Origin: Porphyra umbilicalis
Lineage: Eukaryota; Rhodophyta; Bangiophyceae; Bangiales; Bangiaceae
NCBI GenBank assembly: GCA_002049455.2
Contig: KV918853.1
Coordinates: 62,001-126,000 of the forward strand
Direction: 5' to 3'
DNA length: 64,000 nt
Shown here: piece by piece, positions 21,836 through 32,345 of the stretch
Layout: every line of letters starts with the position of its first letter
Position numbering within the stretch: the first letter of the stretch is position 1
Made by a program: the position numbers and the translations under genes
The notes under the pieces: model-generated
Database searches by the model: none
The model's input: only the letters and a program-made list of their open reading frames with translations
What the model was told of the DNA's origin: nothing

Positions 21836-23171
21836 GGTGCGCGCTCTGAAGCAAGACACCGACTGGCCGAGCCGCGAGCTCGACCGGTCAACGGGCTCGG
21901 TAAGGAAATCAAAAACACAGGAAGAAAAGAAAAAGGAATCAAAACTCAAACGAGGCGCAGCGTGCACGCACCCAAAGCCAGGAGGGAAGAGCTAAACGAG
22001 CGTCAAATGCCAACGCAATCGCCGCCAAGACACCACCCAGTGCTTGTGGCCCGCGAGCGGCGCGTATGAACAGCCGGCCCACGCATGAATCTACTGCTGT
22101 CCCGCGCCCGATGCAAGTCGCCACACGTACGCGGGGAACAGAACGATCGGCTGCTGGTCGACAACAAAGACAGAACAAAACGGACAGGTCCGTCGCCACC
22201 TCCGTGCACCACACTAAGAGAGAGGAGCCAGCGGAGGCTTGCGCCCTGGGCGACAGCGGGGTGACGCGACGGCGAGCGGTTGTCGAGGCGGTGACGCGCA
22301 CAGCGTGTCGGGTGGGTGTTGGGGGGGCTCCTCAGCAGCGCCCGAGGCGCTGTGCTCACACTGCCGCATTTTCTGGCTTCTGGAGATTCTCAGTAAGTAC
22401 ACACCAATTGATCCGGCCACAGTTGTACTGTTCAAGTCGATTGATGCGGTGATTGCACTGTTGGGCTCTTGAGCTCGACAAGCGAGCCTGGCGCAAGGGT
22501 GTAGCAGTGCTGTGTCAAATGTTGACCACCGCAGGAAATTTTAACCAGACTCGAGACCTCCCCGCGGGGTTGTTCGCGCCGATTCCGTGACCTGGATAAA
22601 GGCACAGCGGGAATACTCTGCGTACCAGTTCCTAGAAGACGGCCTACAGCAGCTCCAAGAGTGCCTTTTTCACCAGATGTATGCATGTAGGTCTTGTTGA
22701 TATTCTGACGAAGAATGGGACACCGGGCACAAACAGCCTTCTCGTGCTATTTCTTATTCTCTTTTTCCAGTATTTCTTGGTCATGCCAGGAGGCGCCTCA
22801 GAAAGCCCTGCAGGTTCCCGCACCTCCCAAAGCGTGGGAAAGGCACTGTAATGCGTCAAAATTGATTGGCGTGTGACGCGCCACGTCAAAAAACCGACAG
22901 CATGATTGGCTCAGACGGATAGTCAACATTCAAGACGCATCCCGTTACACCAGTTCTTCTTCTTCTGCTCATCAATCACTATCAACGCACGCTATGAGAA
23001 AAGATAAAACCACCGTCGTACTCCTCATGCTCTCCTCTTTCCACATGTATGCATCGTATGTCGTGGAGCAAGCGTGGTGCTGAGAAGGTCGACAGAATGG
23101 TCAACATTTGGAATAGACTGGCTAACTGACCGCGTCCACTCGAAGGATGTCGAGTCAATCTCGGTCAATGG
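21836..23171. other. Upstream region of the FHA-AAA gene, no gene seen
   Basis: The first 300 bases are the probable 5' leader and promoter of the minus-strand ATPase gene. From about 22350 the composition drops to near-balanced and no frame looks coding. Confidence 0.45.
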
Positions 23172-23325
23172 CGTCACTCCCTGTGGGCAAACCCTGCAAC
23201 GTCGGCCCCAAGTCATATTTACGAAACGTGGCGTAACGTGGCACACACGTGTCTCTGTACTAAGGAAATGGGGCCTGGCTGATCGGCCATCAACGTCATC
23301 GACCCCATCTCGGTGATAACAATTC
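23172..23325 (+). repeat. Interspersed repeat, copy A
   Basis: About 150 bp sharing AACGTCGGCCCCA, a CATATT segment, AACGTGTCTC-like and TAAGGAAATGGGGCC segments and a final ATCGACCCCAT with copy B at 32635-32785 (opposite strand). Copy C at 24147-24300 shares mainly the first 35 bases. Confidence 0.55.
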
Positions 23326-23438
23326 CAGGCACGTGCGTGCAATACCCTGGCCTTCAGGGCGGTGGCGCGCTCGGCAACGCATCGACACGGGGCACGCCGG
23401 CCCGCCCCATGGCCGCGAGCGCGCACGGGGGCGCCCCC

Positions 23439-23530
23439 GAAGAGGTGACGATGCCTGTCACTTTGACGATGACGGTGCCCAGAGCTCTGGGTACCGTCAT
23501 CGTCAAAGTGACAGGCATCGTCACCTCTTC
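23439..23530. repeat. Near-perfect 92-bp palindrome (46-bp arms)
   Basis: The arms meet at CCCAGAGCTCTGGG with no loop. Each arm contains GAAGAGGTGACGATGCCTGT and a run through CACTTTGACGATGACGGT. The arms differ at one position, which still allows a G-U pair in RNA. The sequence could fold into a long hairpin transcript or be the remains of a small inverted-repeat element. Only the structure is directly seen. Confidence 0.9.
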
Positions 23531-24146
23531 TCCACCTCGCAGCCTCGGTCATCGTATCCCCTCTTATCCCTCGCCGTCAGTCATGTCAGCATTTCAGTGT
23601 ATTTCTTTCATGTGGTCACGTCGAACGCTGACATAGGGGGCTACAAAAGTTTACAAAAGAACTTAATTGGAAATTAAATGAATTTTCATTCGCAGGAATC
23701 GGATCATCGGTTCCCCTAACGAATAGGGTCATCAACAAGTGTGGCGCTTACTTGAGAAGTCTCAGTTTTTTTGTGCAGTGCCGAACGGAGGTAGAGGTAT
23801 TCAAAGGTCGACGCCTCCAGGGACGCTTGGTTCAGAAGTAGCCTACTACAGTGCGTTTACAAGAGAATAAGGGTCGCGAGTCTTGCACTCCAGACCGTGT
23901 AGGCCACTTTCATTCATATTGAGCTGAATCAGCTGTCTCTTGTAACGAGAACGCACTGTAATCCATGCGGACTGCCTCTGAAAGAGCTATTTCGTTCAAG
24001 GCTCTCCGTCCTGGTCGAATGTACGTGACTTTTGTTCTGCGACAGATACAAGTGCAACGTGACAAAGAGAGAAGCATGAAGATCGTAGCGAGCACCATCA
24101 GAAGGAGCACGTCAAAAAGCATCAGGCGTTTGTCTCATCTTGCAAA

Positions 24147-24300
24147 CTGTCAAGCCTCAGGGCAATCCCAGCAACGTCGGCCCCATCTTCCATTTAACCC
24201 CATCTGGAGGTGCAACGTGTGGGTCCCTGAATGGAAAGACCATCCTGGGGGCCCCATATCCCAAACGTCGCGATGGACTTTGCTACATGGACCATCGAAT
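24147..24300 (+). repeat. Interspersed repeat, copy C (partial)
   Basis: It begins CAGGGCAATCCCAGCAACGT and CGGCCCCATCT, matching the start of copies A and B, then diverges. It is included because the 35-base match to copy B is strong. Confidence 0.45.
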
Positions 24301-25889
24301 GCCCTCTGGCCGATTGAACGATAGGGTCTACGTTGGTGGGTCCGACGAGGCCCCAATCTGACCTCGCCTCGTATTGCAGGGGACTAGCTAAACGACGATG
24401 GCTGATGTGTCCGAAACCGATTGTAGATCGTGCAGAGACAGTCATTAGATTCATTCGAAAATGGATTCGGGCATGCCACGCGACAAAGGATTGAAGCACA
24501 GCTTGCGAATGAGGCCCAAGACGACCAGAATCGGGCTCAACACGCAATAACATGGGGTGAATACGACGATACCTGGCAGTGCCACGGCTCCACGAGCAAG
24601 AATTTTCGATATCAACGCCTGACACAGGCGACGACCCGAGTTGCACGAGGCGCGACACCCGCGATCTGGGCTAGTCTGGTGGACAATCACCTGCGCGAGC
24701 GGATCAAGGCACTCTCCGCACCGCAGAGTGGTCCTGCCAAACAGCGTGCATCGCCCGTGTACCATCTCTCGGGAGTGCAAGCTTGTAGAATCGAATGCTC
24801 TGAGCCGCTCTCGGGTCAGACTCTCCGGTCAGCGGACGGAAGAGGCGCTCTTTGATTGGCTGTAAATGCAAAAATTCCAGGCCGTGCGCCGGCCTCAAAA
24901 TGTCTTTCGCTCAGTTCAGGTATTTTCAAAATGTTATGTCGCGATCTGGACGCGATCTGGGCGGGACTGGCTCCGCCATCAGTTTTGCAGTGAACGTGAT
25001 TGGACGCCGCTCGTCTCAAACGGATGGTGTGGCGGGCAGGTGTGACACTGGGTGAGAGATGAGTGAGCGTTGTGCAGCGATGAGTGGCTTCGCTTGACCG
25101 TCGCGTGATCGTGATTTGGGCCTCACACACACGTCTGTCGGCTGAGTGCATTGCGTGGGCGGACACCGATGATGGCTGCCTTGGCCCTGGCGTCCGTCCC
25201 CTCTTCGTGGGCGGTCCAATGAACAGGCATTGTGAGCTCGGGCGCGCCAGCGAGGGTGTACCCCGCCTCGCCAGGCGACGCATGGGAGGACCCCCACCAG
25301 GTTCCCTGCACGTGTCCGGCGGGCTCAGCCTTTTTTTGTGGCTAGGGCGGGCCCGGGCGGGCCTGGTCGCGCGCGTGCGCCACGCACCCGTTCGTCAGGC
25401 GCGCGCAGTGCCGACACGTGGGTCCTCAGATAAGCGCCTCCCAGCGTGAATAGTCCGAGGGGGCCGACAGGCGGTCGCGTGCCGTGCGGGGCGACGTGTT
25501 GGGGGACCTGTCACGCTGTCCCCGCGCGCGGGCCCTACGCTCGACGCCTTTTGGCCTCGTGCCGGCGAGGACGGGCGGGGCCCACGCCGTCGCCCTCCCA
25601 CCCAGGCACGCAGATGGGGCATGCTGTGGGGTGCCGCGCGTGGCCCCCACCCGACTCGTTTTCGCGCTGCGTGGTCGGGCGCAGGCCTGCCGCCAACGGT
25701 CGCCCGCCGTCGCAGGCGCCCCCTTTGGGGGCGCTGTGGTGGCTCCCGCGCGCGGGTCCGCCGCGTGCCGTGTGTGTGCGCACCATCCACCGCCGACGCC
25801 GCGGCGCCCGCCTCCGTACCCCACTCGCGCGGCTTCTTTAGCCCGCGCTGACCGTCTTGCCCGCCTTTGCGACGCCCGCGCTCCTGAGC
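24301..25889. other. No gene recognised
   Basis: Near-balanced composition to about 25100, then GC-rich. Minus-strand frames up to 428 codons between 25395 and 26681 lie opposite the Pro/Arg-rich Harbinger-linked ORF and have no recognisable motif, so I treat them as shadows. Confidence 0.4.
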
Positions 25890-27020
25890 ATGACGCGCGG
25901 GAAGGGCGCCAACGACTCCCTGCGGCGTCGCACGCAGCGGAAGCGTAACGGTACCTGGTGCCCGCCTCCCCCTCCAAGTCCCTGCGAGGACGCTTGTGAG
26001 CACCCGCACATGCCCCCGCCCCCCCCTCCCCCCCCTCCTCCACCCATGCGGCACGGGGCGCCGGGTGGGCATCGCCCGCCCCCCGGCTTTTGTGGTGCCC
26101 CAGAGGGCGGGCGACCCCGGCCTTTTAAGCGGCATCACTCTTCTCTTGGTCGCGGCCGCCGACATGGCGAGCGCGACGACTGTGAGCAGCAACGGCGGAA
26201 CGTGCGCTACCGCGGCGATTGGGACGACCGCGGTGCTGGCGGCGGCCCTCCTGGCCCTGTGCGTGCGGGTCCGCGTGGCGGTGGCGACAACGACGGCTGG
26301 CGACGACCGAGCCCCCCTCGGCCGCCCTTGGGCGCCCCTCCCCGGCCGACAAGGGGCCCGCCATTCTCCCCCAACCACTTTGGTGGGAGCGCTCGGCGCC
26401 CGCCGGCTGGTGGTCCTCCCGGCCCGCCGCGGCCTCCGACGCCGGGTCCTCCCCCAAGCCCGCCAAGAGGTCCGCCCCATTTCAGGGGCGGCCGGGACAA
26501 CTACCGCCCGCGCAGCCCGCCGCGCCAGCTGTGGGGCCCACCGCCTGGCCCGCCACAGGGCGACTGGCGCTCGCCAAGGGGCGACGGCTGGGACCGCCCG
26601 TGCACCCTGCCCCGTCGTCCGGCGGGCCCCCCTCCGAGTTGGAGGTGGGCTCCCTCCTGCGAGGCGTGGGGCGACGACCAAGTCCCAACCTGGGAGGCTT
26701 CACGACCGGCGCCTCTTTGGCGTGTGCCTGATACCCCCTCGCCCTGGCGGGTCGACCAGTACGGAGATCTGGGCGACACGCAAGAGCTGCAGTGGGTGCT
26801 GACCCAGACGCCGACACGGAGCACCTCCTCGCCGTGGACCTGGTGGCCCGCGCCATCGCAGCCGTTGCGGCAGCCGACGTCGGCCGAGCCCCTGAGCTGT
26901 CCGGTGTACGTCTTGCAGGGGAACCATCCCTCTGTCGACCCGACCTACCAGCTCGTCCCTGTACCTCGGCGGCCGCCCCAGCTGTTCCCTGCCCACCCGC
27001 CGCCTCCCTACCGGCTGTGA
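25890..27020 (+). CDS. Pro/Gly/Arg-rich ORF upstream of the Harbinger SANT gene
   Basis: 376 codons from the first ATG in this frame (MTRGKGANDSLRRRTQRKRN). The protein is dominated by PPPP, GGPPG and RGG-like segments such as RRHGERDDCEQQRRNVRYRG, with a Trp-containing C-terminal half. It has no known catalytic motif and looks like a disordered, possibly RNA-binding protein. It ends 20 bases before the ATG of the SANT-like gene on the same strand and is in a different frame. It could be a separate transposon ORF, a 5' exon of the SANT gene or a chance open frame; its length and GC bias make the last a real possibility. Confidence 0.45.
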   Translation: MTRGKGANDSLRRRTQRKRNGTWCPPPPPSPCEDACEHPHMPPPPPPPPPPPMRHGAPGGHRPPPGFCGAPEGGRPRPFKRHHSSLGRGRRHGERDDCEQQRRNVRYRGDWDDRGAGGGPPGPVRAGPRGGGDNDGWRRPSPPRPPLGAPPRPTRGPPFSPNHFGGSARRPPAGGPPGPPRPPTPGPPPSPPRGPPHFRGGRDNYRPRSPPRQLWGPPPGPPQGDWRSPRGDGWDRPCTLPRRPAGPPPSWRWAPSCEAWGDDQVPTWEASRPAPLWRVPDTPSPWRVDQYGDLGDTQELQWVLTQTPTRSTSSPWTWWPAPSQPLRQPTSAEPLSCPVYVLQGNHPSVDPTYQLVPVPRRPPQLFPAHPPPPYRL

Positions 27021-27040
27021 CGTATTCGCTGCCCAAGAGG

Positions 27041-28243
27041 ATGGGGTCTGCTCTGGGGTGGACGGACGCCGACCGTGTGCCCCTCTGTGAGGCGTACCTG
27101 GAGGTGACGAGCGACGCGGTGAAGGGGACTGCCCGGACCAAGGACAACCTATGGGCGACGGTGCACAAGGTGTGGGGTGAGAAAGTGCGGAGGAAGGGGC
27201 CGATGAGAGTGGAGCGCCTTCCAAGTGCGCTGGAGAAGCAGTTTAAGCGCATTCGGGCGGGTGTGAGCGCCTTCACGTCGCACTACCTGGCTGTTAAGGC
27301 CATGCCGACCACTGGCAACCCGACGGAGGAGGACATTATCAGCGGCGCTGTGGCGCGCTATTGCTCGCTGGACATTTACGACGCGATCCGAGCGGACCGC
27401 AACCAGGACAAGGTCGACGACAAGACGCGCAAGCGCAAGGCCAAAGTCGCGCACTGCAAGTGGGTCGCGTGTTGGCGCGTCCTGCGGCAGAGCGACAAGT
27501 TTAGCGGCGCCGCCAACGGCGGCGACGCCTCGGGCATGGACATTATGGGCGACACGTCGTCTGACGAGGAGGAGAGTGGCAGCGGCAGCGGTAGCGGCCG
27601 CAGCCGACGCAACGGCGGCTTTCAGGGTCGCCCTGTCGGCATCAAGGCGGCCAAGATGCAGCGCCAAGAGGACGTGCAGATGGACGCTCAGGTCAAGGCC
27701 AGCACTGAAGCTCTCCACAAGCTCACCGACGCGCAGCACGAGCGCACTGCCCTTTGCTTTTTTGATTCGCCGCTGATGCGGCACACCCCTGAGGCGGCTC
27801 GTTACCGTTTAGCCATTACGCAGAAGATGCTGGAGCGTGCGGGTGTGGCGAGCTCGTCTGCTATTGACGAGGGAGGGGGTGAGGGGACTGACGACTCTAT
27901 CGGCGGTGTGGGCGACGGCGTCGCCGGTCTGGGTGTTGATAACTCGACGGGGACGGTGCGGGCGGCTGCCGGCCCTGCCGCCGGAGCGCGGGCGCCGCCG
28001 GGGCGAGGAGCGCTGGCGGCGCCTTTGGGTGCTGATGGTACATCAGCCTCTGCTCTGGCGGCGGCGGCGGCGGCCAAGGCTGCGCCGGCCCGCGTGCGTC
28101 AACACGCCAAGACTGGCGCTGGCCGTCGGTCGCTGGAGACCAAGCGGCAGGCAGCCGCGGCTCAGCTTGCGCGCAGCCCGAATACGACTCGCAACCTGGA
28201 CGAGGACAGCGAGTCGCTGGACGACAGCGATGATTCCGAGTAG
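27041..28243 (+). CDS. Harbinger-type SANT/Myb-like DNA-binding protein
   Basis: 400 codons beginning MGSALGWTDADR. The N-terminal trihelix/SANT-like region (about residues 5-90) has the spaced aromatic residues GWTDADRVPLCEAYLEV, then KDNLWATVHKVWGEKV, then RLPSALEKQFKRIRAGV. A conserved middle block carries DKTRKRKAKVAHCKWV and WRVLRQSDKF. A Ser/Gly-acidic hinge, a second block with ALCFFDSPLMRH and AITQKMLERAG, an Ala-rich segment and an acidic tail ending DDSDDSE follow. In PIF/Harbinger elements this second protein binds the element ends and helps the DDE transposase into the nucleus. The frame is intact. A 43-bp terminal-type repeat begins about 60 bases past the stop. Confidence 0.75.
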   Translation: MGSALGWTDADRVPLCEAYLEVTSDAVKGTARTKDNLWATVHKVWGEKVRRKGPMRVERLPSALEKQFKRIRAGVSAFTSHYLAVKAMPTTGNPTEEDIISGAVARYCSLDIYDAIRADRNQDKVDDKTRKRKAKVAHCKWVACWRVLRQSDKFSGAANGGDASGMDIMGDTSSDEEESGSGSGSGRSRRNGGFQGRPVGIKAAKMQRQEDVQMDAQVKASTEALHKLTDAQHERTALCFFDSPLMRHTPEAARYRLAITQKMLERAGVASSSAIDEGGGEGTDDSIGGVGDGVAGLGVDNSTGTVRAAAGPAAGARAPPGRGALAAPLGADGTSASALAAAAAAKAAPARVRQHAKTGAGRRSLETKRQAAAAQLARSPNTTRNLDEDSESLDDSDDSE

Positions 28244-28301
28244 AGGGACCTGTAGTTTGTTGCCTTTGTGTGCGACGTGTTGCGTGTGTATGTTGAGTAT
28301 G

Positions 28302-28344
28302 ACAAAGGTTTTTTTTTCCCCGTTGGGCAGGGTTTTTTTTTCCT
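28302..28344 (+). repeat. 43-bp inverted repeat, left copy (probable Harbinger terminus)
   Basis: It reads ACAAAGG, nine T, CCCCGTTGGGCAGGG, nine T, CCT. It matches the reverse complement of 29765-29807 at 42 of 43 positions. Both copies lie just past the 3' end of a Harbinger gene. I see no clean target duplication around the pair. Confidence 0.8.
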
Positions 28345-28589
28345 ACACAAGTATCATTGCTTGCCCACGTGCGGCATGAAAAGGACCGAGCGCGCAGCGT
28401 TTGCCTATGACCCCCCGCACCCCCCGCACTCTTTTCCGGCCCGAGTCGCATCCTCCACCAAAGCTAAACACGCGCCCCCCCCCCCCGCGCGCGTGACATG
28501 CGCGCACATCTCCGTCGCAGCGGCCGACCAGGGCGCGGCGCGTGGGGTAACGCGCGGTGTGGACCTGCGCTGCCCCCCGGCGGCGCGCG

Positions 28590-29099
28590 ATGCGCCCCGC
28601 CCCGCTGGAGCGCGATGCGCTGCCGCCGCGCCGCGTGCCGCTCCTCGGCTCCGCGCCGACGCACGACGCCGAGGGAGCGGCGGCTACACGCGCGCCCCGC
28701 CCCTTGCCGCTCGACACCAATGTGATGCAGGCGGCGCGTCAGGGCGGGGCGCCGCAGGCGCAGCAGGTGCGGCAGCTCCTCGGTAACGCGGCGGCCACCG
28801 CCGCGACCGCCGACACCTCTGCCGCCGCCGCCGGCGCCCCTGCCGCTGACGCCACCCCCGCTGTCGCCCACCCTCGCCTGCGGAGAGGGGCGGCGGCCGC
28901 GGCTGGCGGCAGGGACGGCGGCGCTGTGGCGCAGCAGGAGGGCGGCCGCGGCGGCTGTGGCCGCAGCGGCCTTCTCAGGACAGGGCCCCCGGGGGCCGTT
29001 TCCAGCGTTGCGAAGCCACCGCGAAGCCACCGCGGTGGACGGCCCCACCGACAGCAGCGAAGGTGTTTCATCGAGAGTACGGCTGAAATGCAAATATAG
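28590..29099 (+). CDS. Hypothetical Ala-rich protein between the inverted repeats
   Basis: An ORF of 169 codons starting MRPAPLERDALPPRRVPLLG. The first 70 residues read like ordinary protein (PLDTNVMQAARQGGAPQAQ); the rest is Ala/Gly-rich low complexity. No family is recognised. It could be an exon of a host gene trapped between two transposon ends, or a chance frame. Confidence 0.25.
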   Translation: MRPAPLERDALPPRRVPLLGSAPTHDAEGAAATRAPRPLPLDTNVMQAARQGGAPQAQQVRQLLGNAAATAATADTSAAAAGAPAADATPAVAHPRLRRGAAAAAGGRDGGAVAQQEGGRGGCGRSGLLRTGPPGAVSSVAKPPRSHRGGRPHRQQRRCFIESTAEMQI

Positions 29100-29764
29100 T
29101 ATTCAGCTGTTTTGTGCTCATTGGTCGAACGCCGGCATTTCCGGCGTTTTGGATTGTGATTTCGTCTATACTAGGACAGATCCTACTGTAATTCCAAGCT
29201 TCAACAAAATGTTTATTAAAATTAGTGTCGTGCAGCCAATGAACACCCGTTCTCTTTGTAAAATCCCAAAGCGTCAGTGGCCTGCCGCCGAAGGTTTCCG
29301 TGTCTTTGTCGAAGACCACGCTGCTGTTGGCCCGTCGTTGCCAAGGCCAGCAGCTCGTCAGAGCAGAGCCCGCCGCCGCCCGCGAGCGGCTGCGTGTCGT
29401 CGTGCGCGCTGCCCCTGGCCGCGAGCGCCGGCGCGTCCTCCCAGGAGCCGGTGGCCCCAGCTACCATCGGTGCGTCGTTGCCTCCCCGGGCACCGCCGAC
29501 GGGGGCGCGGCGCTCTGCGCCTCTCCTCACGGTCGCAGCCGGCCCTTCGCTGGCGACTGGCGGCGGCACGTGCGGGTCGGCCGGCACAACCAGCGCCGCC
29601 TGTTGGCGCCCCTCCGCGCGGCCGACCGGTCCCGCGTGCGACCACCGCATCTCTGTGCACGCCGCCCGCGGGCGACTTCTTGTCCTGTTCCGTTTTTCCG
29701 GATCCGCGCGCGTGCGTTTCAACTGGCTCAGACCTACCGGGACACGCAATGGACTACCATGTCA
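29100..29764. other. No gene recognised, between the inverted repeats
   Basis: The first 200 bases are AT-richer than the surroundings; the rest is GC-rich with open frames on both strands and no recognisable domain. Confidence 0.35.
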
Positions 29765-29807
29765 AGGAAAAAAAACCCCTGCCCAACGGGGAAAAAAAAA
29801 CCTTTGT
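29765..29807 (-). repeat. 43-bp inverted repeat, right copy
   Basis: Reverse complement of 28302-28344 with one difference at the G/T boundary. It starts 17 bases past the stop of the minus-strand transposase gene, so both Harbinger genes run towards this motif. Confidence 0.8.
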
Positions 29808-29824
29808 GTAACCGTACAGCTGCT

Positions 29825-31350
29825 CTAGAAAACATAGGGTGCCAGCAGCTCGCCGCGGTCGCTCCACACGTGCGCCGACAGGTCGGCACGGAGTTGCGCG
29901 TGTTCGGTGGGGTTGCGAGTCTCGCCCCAAGCATCAAAGACAGCAACCATGCCGCCCGCGGGCGGCTGCCCCACAGCGTTCAATGCGGGGGGCGGGTTAG
30001 CAGCATCGACAGCGTCGGCCGGGCCGGCGGCGCCGCCGCCGCCAGGCGCAGGTCCCCCGGCGGCAGCAGCGCCACCATCCTCCGCCCCACCGTCGTTCCC
30101 ATCATGACCCCCCGCGGCGGCAGCAGCCGCGCCTGCAGGACCCTCACCCTCACCACCCGCACCCCCTCCCTCGTTAGTCCCCCCTCTGCGGCGGCTCAAA
30201 AAGCCGTCTCGACGGCTCTCCACGCACATGTTGTGCAAAATACAGACCGCCTTGTACGTGGTGATCAGCTGCTTCACGGAGCGGTACCGTCCTGGGTGCA
30301 AGGCGATGTGAAACCGCTTTGTCAGAACGCCAAACAGCCGCTCAACGTCCTTGCGAATGGCCTCCTGCAGCCGGTTGAACGTCTTGTCCTCGTCGGTCAT
30401 AGGCATGGGGTGGGGGACACTAGGAACGCGTAGCGAGGGTACATGCCGTCGACTAGGTAGTAAGGTAGCGTGCGGGTGGTCCCATTCACGGTAAACGTCA
30501 CGCCCCGCGGCGGCCACCGGCCTGCCGTGACGTCTAGGTAGAGAGGCGACTGGTTCAAAACGTTGATGTCGTTCAAACTGCCGGGAGCACCGACAAACAG
30601 GTGCCAAATCCACAGGTCCTCGTCGCATACGGCCTCGACGACAACGCCGCGCGAGCCCTTCCGGCTCTGGTACGCGCCCGCCATGCCCGTCGGGCACTGA
30701 TGCCACTCCCAGTGGGTACAGTCCAGCGAGCCCATACAGCCGAGAAAGCCGCGCTCTGCGTTGCGCGCCATCATAGCCTTGAGCTCCGACTGGTTGGGAC
30801 GGCGTAGGTAGGTCGATGCCCACCGCCGCACGATGAATTCTAGGAGAAGCTTCGTCGCCTGCGCCACCGTCGAGCGAGAAGGGCGCACGTACTCGTCCGA
30901 CCGGTCGGCCGCCTCGCCGTACGCGATGACGCGGAAGGCGGCCACGACCTTTTGCAGCGGGTGCGCCTGCAGGCGACCCGTCGCGTTGATGCGCTGCCGG
31001 AAGAACGGCTCGTCCTTGACGGCCAGGTAGATGCGCCGAAACACACTGCGCGGCACACGGAAGCGCGTCTCGAAATCGCGGTCGTCGTAGATCGGCGGCT
31101 CCGCGTTGACCCCGAAGTAGTCACGCTGGATGTTGAACAGGCCAGCGGCAAAGTCACGCCGCTTGTTGGGCCGACGCCCAGGAACAGAACCGCGGTAGTG
31201 GGGACGGCGGTGTCCGCGGGCGGCGCGCGACCGTCGTCGAATCAGCATCAGCAGGCCCATGTGGGATTGCACCGCAGCGCAAACGACGGCGCCATCTTCC
31301 TCGGCCAGGGGAGAGGCAGCGCTGGACAGCCCCGTCTCGGCAGCTTCCAT
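29825..31350 (-). pseudogene. PIF/Harbinger DDE transposase with one frameshift
   Basis: I start at the ATG of MEAAETGLSSA. The N-terminal helix-turn-helix region (DFETRFRVPRSVFRRIYLAV) leads into a DDE_Tnp_4 domain. The first catalytic Asp is in GCMGSLDCTHWEW, the second in GAPGSLNDINVL, and the Glu in RKDVERLFGVLTKRF. The frame through LPYYLVDGMYPRYAFLVSP ends about 30399, and the continuation (TDEDKTFNRLQEAI) lies in the next frame, so a one-base change sits in a C-rich stretch near 30400-30415. Everything else is well kept, including a Gly/Ala-rich acidic tail to the TAG at 29825. A single slip could be a sequencing error or a young lesion. The paralogue at 46836-48066 shows the continuous order of blocks. 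Confidence 0.85.
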
Positions 31351-31639
31351 GCCAGCAGCGGAGGGGAGGGTCGCGGGCGAGCGCGGGCAAATGGTGGTGG
31401 AGCACGGGACACAAGGATAGGGGTCGTAAACGTGGTGGGGTAGCAAAGAAAGTGCGGCGGGTGCGCGGATCGTGCGTCTCAAGCCGACGACAGGGAACGT
31501 GCGCGCGAAGCGGGCACGTCGTGGACGAGGAACAGGGCAACAGAGTAGCGGGGGGCCGACGATGCAGGTAATGGCCGGACGCGTCACAACGATGGGCGCG
31601 ACGTCGATGGGTCGGGTGTGTGCACGGTGCGGCAGCGCG

Positions 31640-32125
31640 GACTGAGGAGCGACGGACCGAGCCCCCCCCTCTCAAAACGCACTGTGCGCAGTGATGGACC
31701 ACCCCCACCCTCGAAAAGGCTGCGCGGGAGCCAACGAGGCACCGCGTGGTCCAGGATCGACCGCCGCACCCCCACTGAAAGGCACTGTGGGTGGTGGCGG
31801 ACCACCAACCTCCCCGATTGGGCCGCGCACGAGCCAGGAGGCGACCCGCGGCCGCCGCCCACCCCCCCCCCCCCTCTCAAATAGCTCTGGGTGCGGTGGC
31901 GCACCGCCTGCCACATGCAAATCTCTGTGCGGGTGCCCGCCCAGGGGCCACGCGCGATCCCCTCCGACCCCCCCCCCCCTCCAGAGGCTCTGACGCAGTG
32001 TGGGGCGGCCTGCCACCTCAAAATATCTGTGTGGGTGTGGGACCAGGCCGCCCGCGCGATCTCGTTCAACCGCCGCCCCCCCCTCAGTGGCGCTGTATCA
32101 GTGGTGGGCGGCCCGCCACAACCTA
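31640..32125. repeat. Tandem repeat, about 105-bp unit
   Basis: Four to five imperfect units. Each has a CTCTGGGTGCGGTGGCGCAC-like segment, a CCACATGCAAATCTCTGTG-like segment, a CCGCGCGATC-like segment and a C-rich run (10 to 14 C) ending CTC. No coding sense is apparent. Confidence 0.65.
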
Positions 32126-32288
32126 ACGACCGCATGGTCGTGATGGCGCCACGCGAACCATCCATCGTCCCCATGCCAACAGGCCCTCAAGAGCCCAGAT
32201 CGGGGGTCACGAGGCGAGAGAGAGTCCCACTCCACGCCTGCCTGAGCCACATGTCCGATCCCGTCCCACGCGGCCCACAATGACGGCC

Positions 32289-32345
32289 TGCGTCGGAATC
32301 GAATCACGAGACGCCAACCACCTGCGCTATCAGCCTGGTTCAATG
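32289..32345 (-). ncRNA. tRNA-like fragment lacking an anticodon arm
   Basis: The minus strand reads GATAGCGCAGGTGGTTGGCG and, after a short gap, GATTCGATTCCGACG. The first fits a Pol III A box and D arm; the second fits a B box and T arm. They are too close together for a complete tRNA and no anticodon stem is present, so this is a tRNA pseudogene or the head of a tRNA-derived SINE. Confidence 0.35.

Noticed and set aside
25395-26681. Minus-strand ORF of 428 codons
   Set aside because: It lies opposite the Pro/Arg-rich ORF, is low in complexity, has no motif and is the kind of shadow frame that very GC-rich DNA produces.
28302-29807. The 43-bp repeats as LTRs
   Set aside because: They are inverted, far too short, contain homopolymers and lack a primer-binding site.
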